64,000 bases of DNA from Gemmatimonadota bacterium (GCA_016874035.1 VGVM01000005.1:1-64000), one strand, 5' to 3'; numbered from the stretch's first letter, positions 9,150 through 18,283 are shown. Notes: generated by a model not told the origin, from the sequence alone. Translations and numbers: made by a program.

Positions 9150-10088
9150 TTACGGCGTCAGGTCCGCCCGGTAGTTGCCGATGAACCCGAGAAACCGCGC
9201 CGCATCAATGATCGAGTTGAGCCGGTAGCGCACCGTGTGCGCGTCCACCCGCTCCGTGCCCGGGAGCTGGGCGAGTGCTTCCGCCGGCATGTAGTTCTTG
9301 AACGTGATGTCCACGCGGAACGCTCCGCGTGCGGCCACTGGCTTGAACTCGCGGAGCCGCGTGATCGCGGTCTTCGCCTTGGCCCTGATCAGCGCCTGCG
9401 AGGCCTCGGGCGTCATCACGGTCGCGGCGTGGAACCCGATCGCGTCCTTCACCACCGCGCCTTCGGCGGCCGGACCGGCCGTGGCCGTCAGCTTCTGCAA
9501 CTCACCTACGGCATCCGCATCGCCCGAGATCAACACGACCGGCACGCCGAAGTAGCCGGCCAGTCGCGCGTTCAGTCCCGACTCGGCGATCGGCTCGTCA
9601 TTGAGTTTCACCGCGGCAAGGGTCGCCGATGAGAACGTGTGCGCGCGAACGCCCTGCGGGTTGGTCGTCGCAGAGTGGTAGCCGATGAACATCACGGCGC
9701 TGAACGTGGAATCGATCCCGTGCATCATGCCCAGCGGACGGCCGGTGCCGCGCACGATCCGCACGTCGGCCGGGAACCGGTCAATCAGCAGGTTCTGCAT
9801 GCTGCCATGCGAATCGGCGATCACGAACTCGGTGGCCCCCGCTTCGCGCGCGCCCTGCATCGCCGCCAGCGCCTCGGCGGTCATGATCTCACGGAAGCGC
9901 GTGTACTCGAAGCCGGTCGGGCCCAACTGTTGATCGGTGACGACGCCGCCGATCCCCTCCATGTCCACGGAGATGAACACGCGGATCGGGCGCTGGGCCT
10001 CCGCAGCCGGCGGCGCGAAAATGCCGGCGAGCATGAGTACCGCTGCGAGAAGAGGACGGATGCGAAGTCTGGTCATGGTGGGGGTCAT
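9150..10088 (-). CDS. M55 family D-aminopeptidase (DppA-like), exported
   Basis: 312 residues starting MTPTMTRL at 10088; a second ATG at 10076 is an alternative start. The signal peptide ends near AAEAQ. The mature protein opens with RVFISVDMEGIGGV, whose Asp42 and Glu44 correspond to the zinc-binding residues of Bacillus DppA. DSHG and GYHS motifs follow, as in that family. These peptidases release N-terminal D-amino acids such as D-Ala. The presence of a signal peptide suggests a periplasmic site, unlike cytosolic DppA. Confidence 0.85.
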   Translation of the reverse strand: MTPTMTRLRIRPLLAAVLMLAGIFAPPAAEAQRPIRVFISVDMEGIGGVVTDQQLGPTGFEYTRFREIMTAEALAAMQGAREAGATEFVIADSHGSMQNLLIDRFPADVRIVRGTGRPLGMMHGIDSTFSAVMFIGYHSATTNPQGVRAHTFSSATLAAVKLNDEPIAESGLNARLAGYFGVPVVLISGDADAVGELQKLTATAGPAAEGAVVKDAIGFHAATVMTPEASQALIRAKAKTAITRLREFKPVAARGAFRVDITFKNYMPAEALAQLPGTERVDAHTVRYRLNSIIDAARFLGFIGNYRADLTP

Positions 10089-10134
10089 GATTGAGGCTCC
10101 TGCTTGATATGGTGTTGCAGCCTGCGCGTGTCGT

Positions 10135-10776
10135 TCAGCTCTCTCGGTGTCGGGCCACGGGCACTGGTTCCTTCGCGCCGCCGAGCGCCCGGATCTCACC
10201 GCGATCGGCCAGCGCCTGGGTGAGGAACCGCTGGCTTTCGCCAATGCGTTCGACCTCGATCGCGACTGCTTCCACGCCGCGTTCCATTGCGGCCATGCGC
10301 TCGGCCATCTCCGGCGGCAGCACGACCTCTGTCTTCGCCGAGCGGCGCCAGATCCGGCGCGCGTACGCGATCGCGATCGGGATGGCGAATGCCAGCGCCA
10401 CGAGTCCCGAGTACCCGACGACCATGTCGGGGTCGGGACCATCACGCCGCGGAGGCGGCGTTGTCGCGCCTGGGGTGCCAGCGGCTTGTGCCACAAGCGC
10501 GTCGCTCTGCGCGATCTGCTTGTCCATATCCGTGATTCGCGCATCAATCGCTTCGAGCCGCTTCTCAAGCCCCGGCTTGCTCGCCGACGGCGTTGACAGA
10601 TCACCGAGTTGCCGCTCAACCTCACCGCGCTCGCGCTGGAGCGCGGACAGTTGATCGCCAAGTACGTCCCGCTGCTCGCGCGCTGCCCGATAGATCGCCT
10701 GGGGCGTCGCGACTCCCGGTACCTGAATCGTGATCTGGCCCGGCGGGGCGGGCGCTACGACTGCTTGGATAGGCAT
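10135..10776 (-). CDS. Hypothetical coiled-coil single-pass membrane protein
   Basis: 213 residues from the ATG at 10776. Residues 28-95 form a heptad-rich coiled coil. A Pro-rich linker (about 101-117) leads to one membrane helix (about 118-139), and an arginine-rich stop-transfer segment (ARRIWRRS) precedes a second helical region ending in VARHRES. No enzymatic motif is visible. It lies 46 bp upstream of the D-aminopeptidase on the same strand and could share its transcript. Confidence 0.65.
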   Translation of the reverse strand: MPIQAVVAPAPPGQITIQVPGVATPQAIYRAAREQRDVLGDQLSALQRERGEVERQLGDLSTPSASKPGLEKRLEAIDARITDMDKQIAQSDALVAQAAGTPGATTPPPRRDGPDPDMVVGYSGLVALAFAIPIAIAYARRIWRRSAKTEVVLPPEMAERMAAMERGVEAVAIEVERIGESQRFLTQALADRGEIRALGGAKEPVPVARHRES

Positions 10777-10834
10777 TGGAATGTCCTGGTGCTTTCGGGG
10801 CCAACCCCCTACGGCCGCTAAGTTTACGAGGATT

Positions 10835-10849
10835 CGCCGCCCTGCGGCG
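10835..10849. repeat. Short GC hairpin in divergent intergenic region
   Basis: CGCCGC, a 3-nt loop, then GCGGCG lies between the coiled-coil gene (leftward) and the pirin gene (rightward). It could be a protein-binding dyad or chance structure in high-GC DNA. Confidence 0.25.
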
Positions 10850-10893
10850 GCCTCTGGATTCTGGGGCCCCCGCCCACATCGCCGAGCCAAGCC

Positions 10894-11817
10894 ATGTCCA
10901 TCCGTCCGGTCACGCGCGTCACCGAAGCCGTCCCAACCATGGAGGGCGCCGGGGTACGGCTCCGTCGCGGGTTCGGGTTCGGCGAGAAGAACGAGTTCGA
11001 CCCGTTCCTGCTGTTCGACGACTTCCGCGGCGAGCGGCCGAGCGACTACCTCGCGGGCTTCCCGTGGCATCCACACCGTGGCATCGAGACCATCACGTAT
11101 GTCCTGGCCGGGGACGTCACGCACCAGGACTCGCTGGGCAATACCGGCGTGCTTGGCGCCGGCGATGTGCAGTGGATGACGGCCGGCAGCGGGATCATGC
11201 ATCAGGAGATGCCCAAAGGCGACGCGGCCGGTCGGATGCACGGGTTCCAGCTTTGGGCAAACCTGCCGTCGTCGCTCAAGATGACGGCGCCGCGATATCA
11301 GGACGTGAAGTCCAAGGACGTCGCCGAGGTCACGGACGACGACGGGACGACCGTTCGCGTGATCATCGGCGAATACTGGGGCAAGAAGGGGCCGGTGGAT
11401 GGCATCGCGGCCAACCCGCAGTACCTCGACGTGTGGGTGTCGGCGGGCAGGAAGAAGCGGCTCGCGATGGACACGCGCGCGAACGCGTTCGCCTATGTGT
11501 TCCAGGGTGGCGGCGATTTTCGGGATGCCTCCGAGCCGACCGGCGTCTTGACCGAGCGGCACGCCGACGATGACAATCCGGTCCGCTCGACGGCGGGCAA
11601 TCGCTCGCTCGTGCATTTCGGGCGCGGCGACGAAGTGGTCGTCCGGGCCGGCGACGAGGGTATCCGATTCCTCCTGGTCTCAGGGCGGCCGATCGAAGAG
11701 CCCGTGGCCTGGTACGGGCCGATCGTCATGAACACGCGGGAAGAACTGCAAACAGCGATCCACGAACTCCGCAATGGAGGCTTCATCAAGGGCGAGGGCC
11801 AGCCCGGCGGACGCTAG
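10894..11817 (+). CDS. Pirin family protein
   Basis: 307 residues with two cupin halves. The N-terminal half holds the iron ligands His59 and His61 (FPWHPHRGIETITYV) and His103/Glu105 (GIMHQEMP), matching the H-x-H and H-x-E set of human pirin and E. coli YhhW. Some bacterial pirins have quercetinase activity and others act as redox-sensitive cofactors; the sequence does not decide between these. The start at ATG 10894 gives the conserved N-terminus. Confidence 0.9.
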   Translation: MSIRPVTRVTEAVPTMEGAGVRLRRGFGFGEKNEFDPFLLFDDFRGERPSDYLAGFPWHPHRGIETITYVLAGDVTHQDSLGNTGVLGAGDVQWMTAGSGIMHQEMPKGDAAGRMHGFQLWANLPSSLKMTAPRYQDVKSKDVAEVTDDDGTTVRVIIGEYWGKKGPVDGIAANPQYLDVWVSAGRKKRLAMDTRANAFAYVFQGGGDFRDASEPTGVLTERHADDDNPVRSTAGNRSLVHFGRGDEVVVRAGDEGIRFLLVSGRPIEEPVAWYGPIVMNTREELQTAIHELRNGGFIKGEGQPGGR

Positions 11818-11871
11818 TCTCCCAGCTCACACAATTTGACAACGGGGCAGGTGGGCCCCCTCTTTAAACAG

Positions 11872-12702
11872 ATGCTGCGATCCCCCCGCCTCGCCGTGGC
11901 AGTGGTCTTGGTTGCTGCTGCCGCCGCGCCTGATGCCACCGAAGCCCAGCAACTCGAACCGATCCGCGCGAAAGGACAGTCGGTCACGCCCGCGTTCGAG
12001 GGATGGTTCAAGAACGCTGACGGCACCTTTGCGCTTTCCTTCGGCTACTTCAACCGCAACGCCGAGGAAGTGATCGAGATCCCCATCGGCCCGGGCAACT
12101 TCGTGTCGCCGGGGCCCGCCGATCGGGGGCAGCCTGCCGTGTTCCACGCCCGCCGGCACTGGGGCGTATTCACGATCACCGTTCCGGCGGACTGGCCGCA
12201 GCGCGACAAGGTGACATGGACGCTCGTGGTGCGCGGCGACACGTTGCGCATCCCGGGCTCGCTGCACCCGAGCTGGCAGATTGATGCGCTCGAAGGCGAG
12301 GCCGGCGACAACCGGCCACCCACGATTCGATTCGCCGCCGGCGGTCAGGCCTACGCGGGCCCGACGGGCGGCTTCGGCGCGCCGCTCGCCGCCAAAGTCG
12401 GTGCGGCGATGGCGCTCAACGCCTGGGTGACCGACGACGGTCGCACCCGGGGTAGCGTCGCCGCTGCCGGGCGAGGCGTTCCGGCTCTTCGCTGGTTCAA
12501 GCATTCGGGCCCTGGCGCGGTGACGTTCGCGAATCCCGCGCCGCGCCCCGGAACCGAAGGCGCGGCCGCGACGACGGCTACGTTCGCGGTACCGGGGGAG
12601 TACGTGCTCCGCCTGCGCGCCAATGACGGTCCGGTCGCATCGGCCGGACATTCGCAGTGCTGCTGGTCCAATGGCTTCGTGAAGGTGACGGTCACTCCGT
12701 GA
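11872..12702 (+). CDS. Exported hypothetical protein
   Basis: 276 residues from the ATG at 11872, preferred over an upstream TTG at 11836 because it directly begins a signal peptide (MLRSPRLAVAVVLVAAAAAPDATEAQQ). The body has beta-sandwich character and ends in a PKD/cadherin-like segment (PGEYVLRLRANDGPVASAGH). I recognise no family. A TTGACA at 11836-11841 could be a -35 element, but no well-spaced -10 follows. It ends 2 bp before the next gene, so the two are probably co-transcribed. Confidence 0.6.
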   Translation: MLRSPRLAVAVVLVAAAAAPDATEAQQLEPIRAKGQSVTPAFEGWFKNADGTFALSFGYFNRNAEEVIEIPIGPGNFVSPGPADRGQPAVFHARRHWGVFTITVPADWPQRDKVTWTLVVRGDTLRIPGSLHPSWQIDALEGEAGDNRPPTIRFAAGGQAYAGPTGGFGAPLAAKVGAAMALNAWVTDDGRTRGSVAAAGRGVPALRWFKHSGPGAVTFANPAPRPGTEGAAATTATFAVPGEYVLRLRANDGPVASAGHSQCCWSNGFVKVTVTP

Positions 12703-12704
12703 GG

Positions 12705-14129
12705 ATGACGATGACACACTCGATGATGAACACCCGCCTTGCTTCAACGCTCGCGATCGCCGCGCTGGCCATCGGCGCAGCCTCGGTCGACGCCCAAGCG
12801 CCCGCTCGACAGGTCGCGGCAGCGCCGCCGCGCGCGCCCGCAGCGGCGGTCGCCACGCACGAAGGCCCGGTGTGGTCGAAGGACGTCGCGCCGATCCTCC
12901 AGAACAAGTGCCAGGTCTGCCATACGCCCGGCTCGATCGCGCCGATCTCCCTGATGACCTATGCGGATGCGAAACGTTTCGCCGCGCGCATCAAGTCGCG
13001 TGTGGCCACGCGCCGCATGCCGCCGTGGCACCTCGACAAGACCGTGGGGATCCAGCAGTACAAGAACGACCGCTCGCTGAGCGACGCCGAAATCGCCACG
13101 ATCGTGGACTGGGTGGACGCCGGTGCGCCGGAAGGCGATCCCAAGCTCGCGCCGCCGCCGGCGAAGTTCCCCGACCCGGCCGTCTGGCAGTTCGCGGAGA
13201 AGTTCGGTGAGCCCGATCTCGTCATCAAGTCCGCGCCATACAATGTCGCCGCGCGCGGGCAGGACAAGTGGTGGCGGCCAACGTCCGATGTTCCGCTCAC
13301 GGAAGAGCGCTGGGTCAAGGCGATCGAGATCAAGCCGCAGATGCCCCTGGGCAAGAAAGTCGTGCACCATGTGCTCGCGTCGCTCGCGCAGGACGAAGGC
13401 CCGGTGCCGCAGGGCGTGGCCAGCACCGCGCACCAGCACGATGAAACCGGCAACGCGCGACCGATGAGTGCCGGCCTCTTCATGGAGTGGGCCCTCGGCA
13501 AGACGGGCGAGATCTTCAACGCAGACGCCGGGAAGCTCATGCTCCCGGGCGCAAAGATCCGCTGGGAAGTGCATTACTACGCGATCGGCCAGGAAGTGAA
13601 GAACGATCAGGTCGAACTCGGGATCTGGTTCTACCCGAAGGGCTACAAGCCGAAGAACCGCACGATCCTCAACATGTACAACGTGGCGGCCGGCTCCGAG
13701 CTCGACATTCCGCCGGGCCAGAAGACGATCACGCAGAACTACACCGTGCTGCGCGCGCCGGCGCGCATCGAGAACTTCCAGCCGCACATGCACATGCGCG
13801 GCAAGGCCATGATGATGGAAGCCGTGTATCCCGACGGCCGCCGCGAAGTGCTCACGCACGTGAACAACTTCCAGTGGAACTGGCACAACAACTACATCTA
13901 TGCCGATGACGCGGCGCCGCTGCTCCCCAAGGGCACGATGCTCGTCTTCACGGCGTGGCACGACAACACGAAGGCCAACCTCAACAACCCGGATCCCGAG
14001 CAGTGGGTGGGCTGGGGCGACCGCACGGTTGACGAGATGGCGCACGCGTGGGTGGACGTGACGTACCTCGAGCAGGACGACTTCGACAAGCAGGTCGCGG
14101 CGCGGCGGGCGAAACGCACGCAGCCCTGA
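12705..14129 (+). CDS. Cytochrome c / copper-monooxygenase-like exported protein
   Basis: 474 residues. A signal peptide ends near SVDAQ. A class-I cytochrome c motif CQVCH is at 69-73, so haem is attached covalently in the periplasm. The C-terminal part (about 230-460) resembles the copper type II ascorbate-dependent monooxygenase fold and carries a histidine/methionine motif, FQPHMHMRGK, and a later WHNNYIY/AWHDNT region. Homologues are often annotated only as cytochrome c or thiol-disulfide isomerase. Substrate is unknown. It follows the 11872 gene with a 2-bp gap. Confidence 0.7.
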   Translation: MTMTHSMMNTRLASTLAIAALAIGAASVDAQAPARQVAAAPPRAPAAAVATHEGPVWSKDVAPILQNKCQVCHTPGSIAPISLMTYADAKRFAARIKSRVATRRMPPWHLDKTVGIQQYKNDRSLSDAEIATIVDWVDAGAPEGDPKLAPPPAKFPDPAVWQFAEKFGEPDLVIKSAPYNVAARGQDKWWRPTSDVPLTEERWVKAIEIKPQMPLGKKVVHHVLASLAQDEGPVPQGVASTAHQHDETGNARPMSAGLFMEWALGKTGEIFNADAGKLMLPGAKIRWEVHYYAIGQEVKNDQVELGIWFYPKGYKPKNRTILNMYNVAAGSELDIPPGQKTITQNYTVLRAPARIENFQPHMHMRGKAMMMEAVYPDGRREVLTHVNNFQWNWHNNYIYADDAAPLLPKGTMLVFTAWHDNTKANLNNPDPEQWVGWGDRTVDEMAHAWVDVTYLEQDDFDKQVAARRAKRTQP

Positions 14130-14142
14130 GCGACCGCGGGTA

Positions 14143-14215
14143 GCGAAGCCCCGGACGCCGCGCCGACCCGCGCGGCGCATGGAGGACCCCCAGCGGGCAA
14201 CCCCTGGGGCTTCGC
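14143..14215. terminator. Possible terminator-like hairpin
   Basis: GCGAAGCCCC at 14143-14152 is exactly complementary to GGGGCTTCGC at 14206-14215, with an internally structured loop of about 53 nt. It lies just downstream of the cytochrome gene stop and upstream of a -10 box. There is no T-run, so it would not be a classical intrinsic terminator. Confidence 0.35.
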
Positions 14216-14225
14216 GCCTGTCACA

Positions 14226-14231
14226 TATAAT
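14226..14231 (+). promoter_or_regulatory. Candidate -10 box of the M16 peptidase operon
   Basis: A perfect TATAAT sits in an AT-rich patch, rare in this genome, 84 nt upstream of the M16 start codon at 14315. No clear TTGACA is found 16-18 bp upstream, so the -35 is weak or replaced by an activator site. Confidence 0.45.
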
Positions 14232-14314
14232 GATTGGCACCCGTAGTACCGGGTGACCATCGCCCCACGCGGGCTCCCATCCAACAACTGCACCAACCTC
14301 TCCGCACCAACCCG

Positions 14315-15766
14315 ATGCGAAAACGCACCCGTCGCGCCGCGCTGCTCGCGGCACTCCTCGCCGCCGGCCCGAGCAACGCGATCGCGCAGCCGTCCGCGGC
14401 TACGCGACCCGCCCAAGCCAGCTCGGCGATCAACATCCCGTTCGAGACCTACAAGCTGCCGAACGGCCTGACCGTAATCCTGTCCGTGGATCGCACCGTG
14501 CCGCGTGTCGCCGTGGACGTCTGGTATCACGTCGGCTCCAAGAACGAGAAGCCCGGCCGAACCGGCTTCGCCCACATGTTCGAGCACGTGATGTTCACGG
14601 GATCCGGCAACGTCCCCTACGGCTACCACGATCGCTTCACCGAAGGCGTGGGCGGCTTCAACAACGGTTCGACCAACAACGACCGGACGAACTACTACGA
14701 AGTCGTGCCGTCGAACTACCTCGAGACCGCGCTCTGGATGGAAGCCGACCGCATGGGTTTCCTGCTCGAAAAACTCGATGAAGCCAAGTTCGTCGCGCAG
14801 CGCGACATCGTGCAGAACGAACGCCGGCAGGGCATTGACAACCAGCCGTACGGACGCGCATTCGAGATCATCGCCAGCCAGCTGCTCGACGATTCGCATC
14901 CATATTCGTGGCCCGTGGTCGGCTACATGTCCGACCTGCAGAAGGCGACGGTCGACGACGTGAAGGAGTTCTTCCGCCTCTATTACGCGCCGAACAACGC
15001 CACGATCGCGATCGTCGGCGATTTCAATCCCGCGCAGGTGAAGGCCTGGGTGACGAAGTACTTCGGCGACCTGAAGCGTGGCGCCCCGATCGTACGGCCG
15101 ACCGTCAAGCCCGTGACGCTCGCCGCGGAGAAGCGCGTCACCTTCGAAGATCGCGTGCAGGTGCCGCGCCTCCAGGTTGCGTGGCCGACGGTCGGCACGG
15201 ACTCCGACGATGATCGCGTGCTCGACATCGTCTCGGCGATCCTCTCCGGGCCCCGTACCGCGCGCCTGACCAAGGCGCTGGTGTTCGACGCGCAGTCCGC
15301 CGCGAATGTCGGCGCGTTCCAGGCGAGCAGCGAGAACTACGGGTTCTACATGGTGCAGGTCACGCCGCGACCGGGTCACTCGCTCACCGCGTTGGAGACC
15401 GCAATGGACTCCGTGATCGAGCGGCTCAAGCGCGACGGCCCGACCGCCGACGAGATGACCAAGGCCACCGTCGGCGCGGAGTTCGGGTTCGTCTCCGGCC
15501 TGGAGAACACGCTGAACAAGGCCGAGACACTCCTGAGCGGTTCGGTCTTCAAGGGCGACCCGGGCTACTTCAAGCGGGACTACGCCGCCATCAAGGCCGT
15601 GACCGCCGCGGACGTCAAGCGCGTGGCGAACAAGTACTTCACGGCCGGCCGCGTCGTCCTCTCGATCGTGCCGCAGGGCAAGCTCGACCAGGCCGCCAAG
15701 CCCGAAGCCAGCAAGAAAGTCACCGTCGCCGGCGACGGCGCACGCTACGTCGTGGAGGGAAAGTAA
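14315..15766 (+). CDS. M16 family zinc peptidase, catalytic subunit
   Basis: 483 residues from the ATG at 14315, which begins a signal peptide (to about AIAQP). The inverted zinc motif HxxEH is intact as HMFEH (His87, Glu90, His91), and a downstream glutamate in the QNERRQ region supplies the third ligand. The two-domain M16B layout resembles PqqL and processing peptidases. The next gene, 1 bp downstream, encodes a partner lacking the zinc motif. The pair therefore probably forms an active/inactive heterodimer in the periplasm. Confidence 0.9.
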   Translation: MRKRTRRAALLAALLAAGPSNAIAQPSAATRPAQASSAINIPFETYKLPNGLTVILSVDRTVPRVAVDVWYHVGSKNEKPGRTGFAHMFEHVMFTGSGNVPYGYHDRFTEGVGGFNNGSTNNDRTNYYEVVPSNYLETALWMEADRMGFLLEKLDEAKFVAQRDIVQNERRQGIDNQPYGRAFEIIASQLLDDSHPYSWPVVGYMSDLQKATVDDVKEFFRLYYAPNNATIAIVGDFNPAQVKAWVTKYFGDLKRGAPIVRPTVKPVTLAAEKRVTFEDRVQVPRLQVAWPTVGTDSDDDRVLDIVSAILSGPRTARLTKALVFDAQSAANVGAFQASSENYGFYMVQVTPRPGHSLTALETAMDSVIERLKRDGPTADEMTKATVGAEFGFVSGLENTLNKAETLLSGSVFKGDPGYFKRDYAAIKAVTAADVKRVANKYFTAGRVVLSIVPQGKLDQAAKPEASKKVTVAGDGARYVVEGK

Positions 15767-15767
15767 G

Positions 15768-17252
15768 ATGACCATGCACACGCGCATTGCCCGCACACTC
15801 GTTGCGACTGCGGTTGTGACCGCGGTCGCTACCGCGACCATCGGCGCGCAGGCGGCTCCGCGTCAGGCTGCCACGCTCGATCGCACCAAGCAGCCGGTCG
15901 CACCCGCGAGTCCGACGACGCGGATCCCGACCTGGACCAAGGCCAAGCTCGCGAACGGCGCCGAGCTGATCGTCAGCGTGAAGCGCGACCTGCCACTCGT
16001 ATCGTTCACCATCGCGGTCGTCGGTGGGGCGCTGAACTTCGAATCCGACGCCAAGCTCGGCGTCGCGGGCTTCGCCGCCCAGATGATGACGGAAGGCACG
16101 ACGACGAAGTCCGCGGACGCGCTCTCCGACGCACAGCAGATGCTTGGCACCTCGATCAACGTCGGCATCGGTGCGGAGAGCGGCACCATTGGATTCACGG
16201 CGCTCAAGGACCGTTTCGATGCCGCACTCGCGCTCGCGGCCGACATGATGCTGAACTCGACGTATCCCGCCGACGCGCTGGAACGCATTCGCGGCCGCAC
16301 GCTGGTGGGCCTGCAGCAAGCGCGCGACCAACCCAACACGATCGCGGCAAACGTGTTCTCGAAGGTCAACTACGGGGACGCGCATCCGTACGGGCGCGTC
16401 GTCACCGAGGCGACGATCAAGGCTATCACGCGCGAGGACGTCGCCGGCTTTGCGCGCGAGTACTTCAAGCCGGGCCGCGCGGTGATCACGGTGGTAGGGG
16501 ATGTGGACCCGGCGCGCGTGCGGGCCTCGATCGAGAAGGCTTTCGCGGCATGGGCGGCCGGCGGCGAGCGCCCGTCATTCAGCTATCCGCAGCCACCGGC
16601 TCGGAAAGCCCGCGCCATCTACCTCGTGGACAAGCCCGCGGCGGCGCAGTCGGTCTTCCAGCTCGGCCACATCGGCCCCGACCGCTACACGCCGGACTAC
16701 TACGCCCTGCAGGTGATGAACACGCTGCTCGGCCAGCTGTTCCAGTCGCGCCTCAATGCCAATATCCGCGAGCAGAAGGGCTACAGCTACGGCGTCAGCT
16801 CGAGCTACGCGTACGGACGCGGGCCCGGTGCGTTCCGCGCCGGCGGCGGAATCATGACGGCCAAGACCGACAGCGCACTGATCGAGTTCATGAAGGAACT
16901 GCGCGGTGTCCAAGGCGCGATCCCGTTCACCGACGATGAACTCACGCAGGGGAAGGACGCGCTCGTGCAGTCGCTGCCGGAAACCTTCGCGTCGGTGGGC
17001 GGTGTGCGGGGCGCGATCTCCGGCGTGTACGTCCAGGGACTCGGCGACGCCTACTACCAGGAGTACGCGGCCAAGGTTCGTGCCGTGACGAAGGATGACC
17101 TTGTCCGCGTCGCGAAGAAGTACATCGACATCGACAACCTCAACATCATCATCGTCGGCGATCGCGCGACGATCGAGGAGCCGCTCAGCAAGACGGGGAT
17201 CGCTCCCGTCATCCGGCTCGACGTGGACGGCCGCCCGGTGATCACGCCGTAA
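15768..17252 (+). CDS. M16 family peptidase-like, non-catalytic subunit
   Basis: 494 residues with a signal peptide (to about TIGAQ). The position of the HxxEH motif reads GVAGFAAQMMTEG, so the zinc-binding histidines and the catalytic glutamate are missing. The C-terminal M16_C domain with GYSYGVSSSYAYGRG is conserved, as in the glycine-rich, substrate-contacting subunits of heterodimeric M16 proteases. It directly follows the catalytic subunit and is most likely its partner. Confidence 0.88.
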   Translation: MTMHTRIARTLVATAVVTAVATATIGAQAAPRQAATLDRTKQPVAPASPTTRIPTWTKAKLANGAELIVSVKRDLPLVSFTIAVVGGALNFESDAKLGVAGFAAQMMTEGTTTKSADALSDAQQMLGTSINVGIGAESGTIGFTALKDRFDAALALAADMMLNSTYPADALERIRGRTLVGLQQARDQPNTIAANVFSKVNYGDAHPYGRVVTEATIKAITREDVAGFAREYFKPGRAVITVVGDVDPARVRASIEKAFAAWAAGGERPSFSYPQPPARKARAIYLVDKPAAAQSVFQLGHIGPDRYTPDYYALQVMNTLLGQLFQSRLNANIREQKGYSYGVSSSYAYGRGPGAFRAGGGIMTAKTDSALIEFMKELRGVQGAIPFTDDELTQGKDALVQSLPETFASVGGVRGAISGVYVQGLGDAYYQEYAAKVRAVTKDDLVRVAKKYIDIDNLNIIIVGDRATIEEPLSKTGIAPVIRLDVDGRPVITP

Positions 17253-17287
17253 CGGAGGCATCCGCGCCGTCGGAGTCCTGATGTGCC

Positions 17288-17319
17288 GCATGGCCCCAAT
17301 CCGTAGATTGGGGCCATGC
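17288..17319. promoter_or_regulatory. Perfect 14-bp hairpin enclosing the threonine dehydratase start codon
   Basis: GCATGGCCCCAATC (17288-17301), loop CGTA, then GATTGGGGCCATGC (17306-17319) form a perfect inverted repeat. The ATG start at 17316-17318 lies inside the right arm. In mRNA the start codon would be fully paired. It may also end transcription from the upstream M16 pair. Confidence 0.6.
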
Positions 17320-18275
17320 TCACATTGACCCTCGATGACTTCGACCTGGCGCGCAACCGGATCGCCGAGCACATCCACTGGACCCCGCTGCTCGGTTCGC
17401 AGCAGCTGAGCGAGCGCACCGGCTTCGACGTGATGTTGAAAGCCGAGTGCTTCCAGAAGGTGGGCAGCTACAAGATCCGCGGGCCACTCAACAAGTTCGC
17501 GCAGATGCCGGCGGACCAGAAAGCCCGCGGCGTGGTGTGTTCATCCGCGGGGAATCACGCGCAGGGCGTGGCACTCGCCGCGCGCATTCACGGCATCCGG
17601 GCAGTGGTCTGCATGGCGACGAACGCGACGCCGGCCAAGGTCGCGGCCACGAAGGCGTACGGCGCCGAGGTCGTGCTCCATGGGAGCATCTGGGACGAAG
17701 CCAACGAGAAGGCGAAGGAACTCGTCGAGAAGGAAGGCCTCACCTACGTGCATCCGTTCGACGATGCGCAGCTGATCGCCGGGCAGGGCACACTCGGCCT
17801 CGAGGTGGTGCGCGACTGGCCCGAGCTCGATGCGATCATCGTGCCGATCGGCGGCGGTGGGCTCATCGCGGGCGTCTCGATGGCGGTGAAGAGCCACAAC
17901 CCCGGCTGCCGCGTGATCGGCGTCGAGTCGAGCGACGGCCCCGCGATGAAGCGAAGCGTCGAGGCGGGCTCGCTTCAGACGATCGAATGCAACACGATCA
18001 TTGACGGGCTGCGCGTGCGCCGCTGCGGCGAGCTGAACTTCTCCGTCGTGCAGCGATTCGTGGACGAGATCGTCACGCTCCCGGACAAGGAGATCTTCGA
18101 GGCGATGCTCTGGACGATGGAACGCTGCAAGCTGGTGATCGAAGGCGCCGCGGCCGCGCCCGTGGCCGCGCTGCTCCACGGCCTCATCAAGCTGCCGAGG
18201 GGTTCACGCATCGCCGCCGTGATGAGCGGCGGCAACGTGAACCTCGACCAGCTTCGCAACCTGCGGTGGAACTGA
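17316..18275 (+). CDS. ilvA: Threonine/serine dehydratase (PLP-dependent)
   Basis: 319 residues, the length of catabolic or short biosynthetic threonine dehydratases without the C-terminal ACT domain. The PLP-binding lysine is Lys53 in GSYKIRGP. SSAGNHAQGVA contacts the substrate carboxylate, and the phosphate-binding loop is GGGGLIAGV near 178-186. It converts threonine to 2-oxobutyrate and ammonia. The symbol could equally be tdcB, since no regulatory domain is present. The start codon is buried in a perfect hairpin. Confidence 0.85.
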   Translation: MLTLTLDDFDLARNRIAEHIHWTPLLGSQQLSERTGFDVMLKAECFQKVGSYKIRGPLNKFAQMPADQKARGVVCSSAGNHAQGVALAARIHGIRAVVCMATNATPAKVAATKAYGAEVVLHGSIWDEANEKAKELVEKEGLTYVHPFDDAQLIAGQGTLGLEVVRDWPELDAIIVPIGGGGLIAGVSMAVKSHNPGCRVIGVESSDGPAMKRSVEAGSLQTIECNTIIDGLRVRRCGELNFSVVQRFVDEIVTLPDKEIFEAMLWTMERCKLVIEGAAAAPVAALLHGLIKLPRGSRIAAVMSGGNVNLDQLRNLRWN

Positions 18276-18283
18276 CGCGCCGA

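Noticed and set aside
11836-11868. TTGACA with downstream TTTAAA as a promoter for the 11872 gene
   Set aside because: The spacing is 21 bp and the -10 is poor; kept only as a remark in the gene entry.
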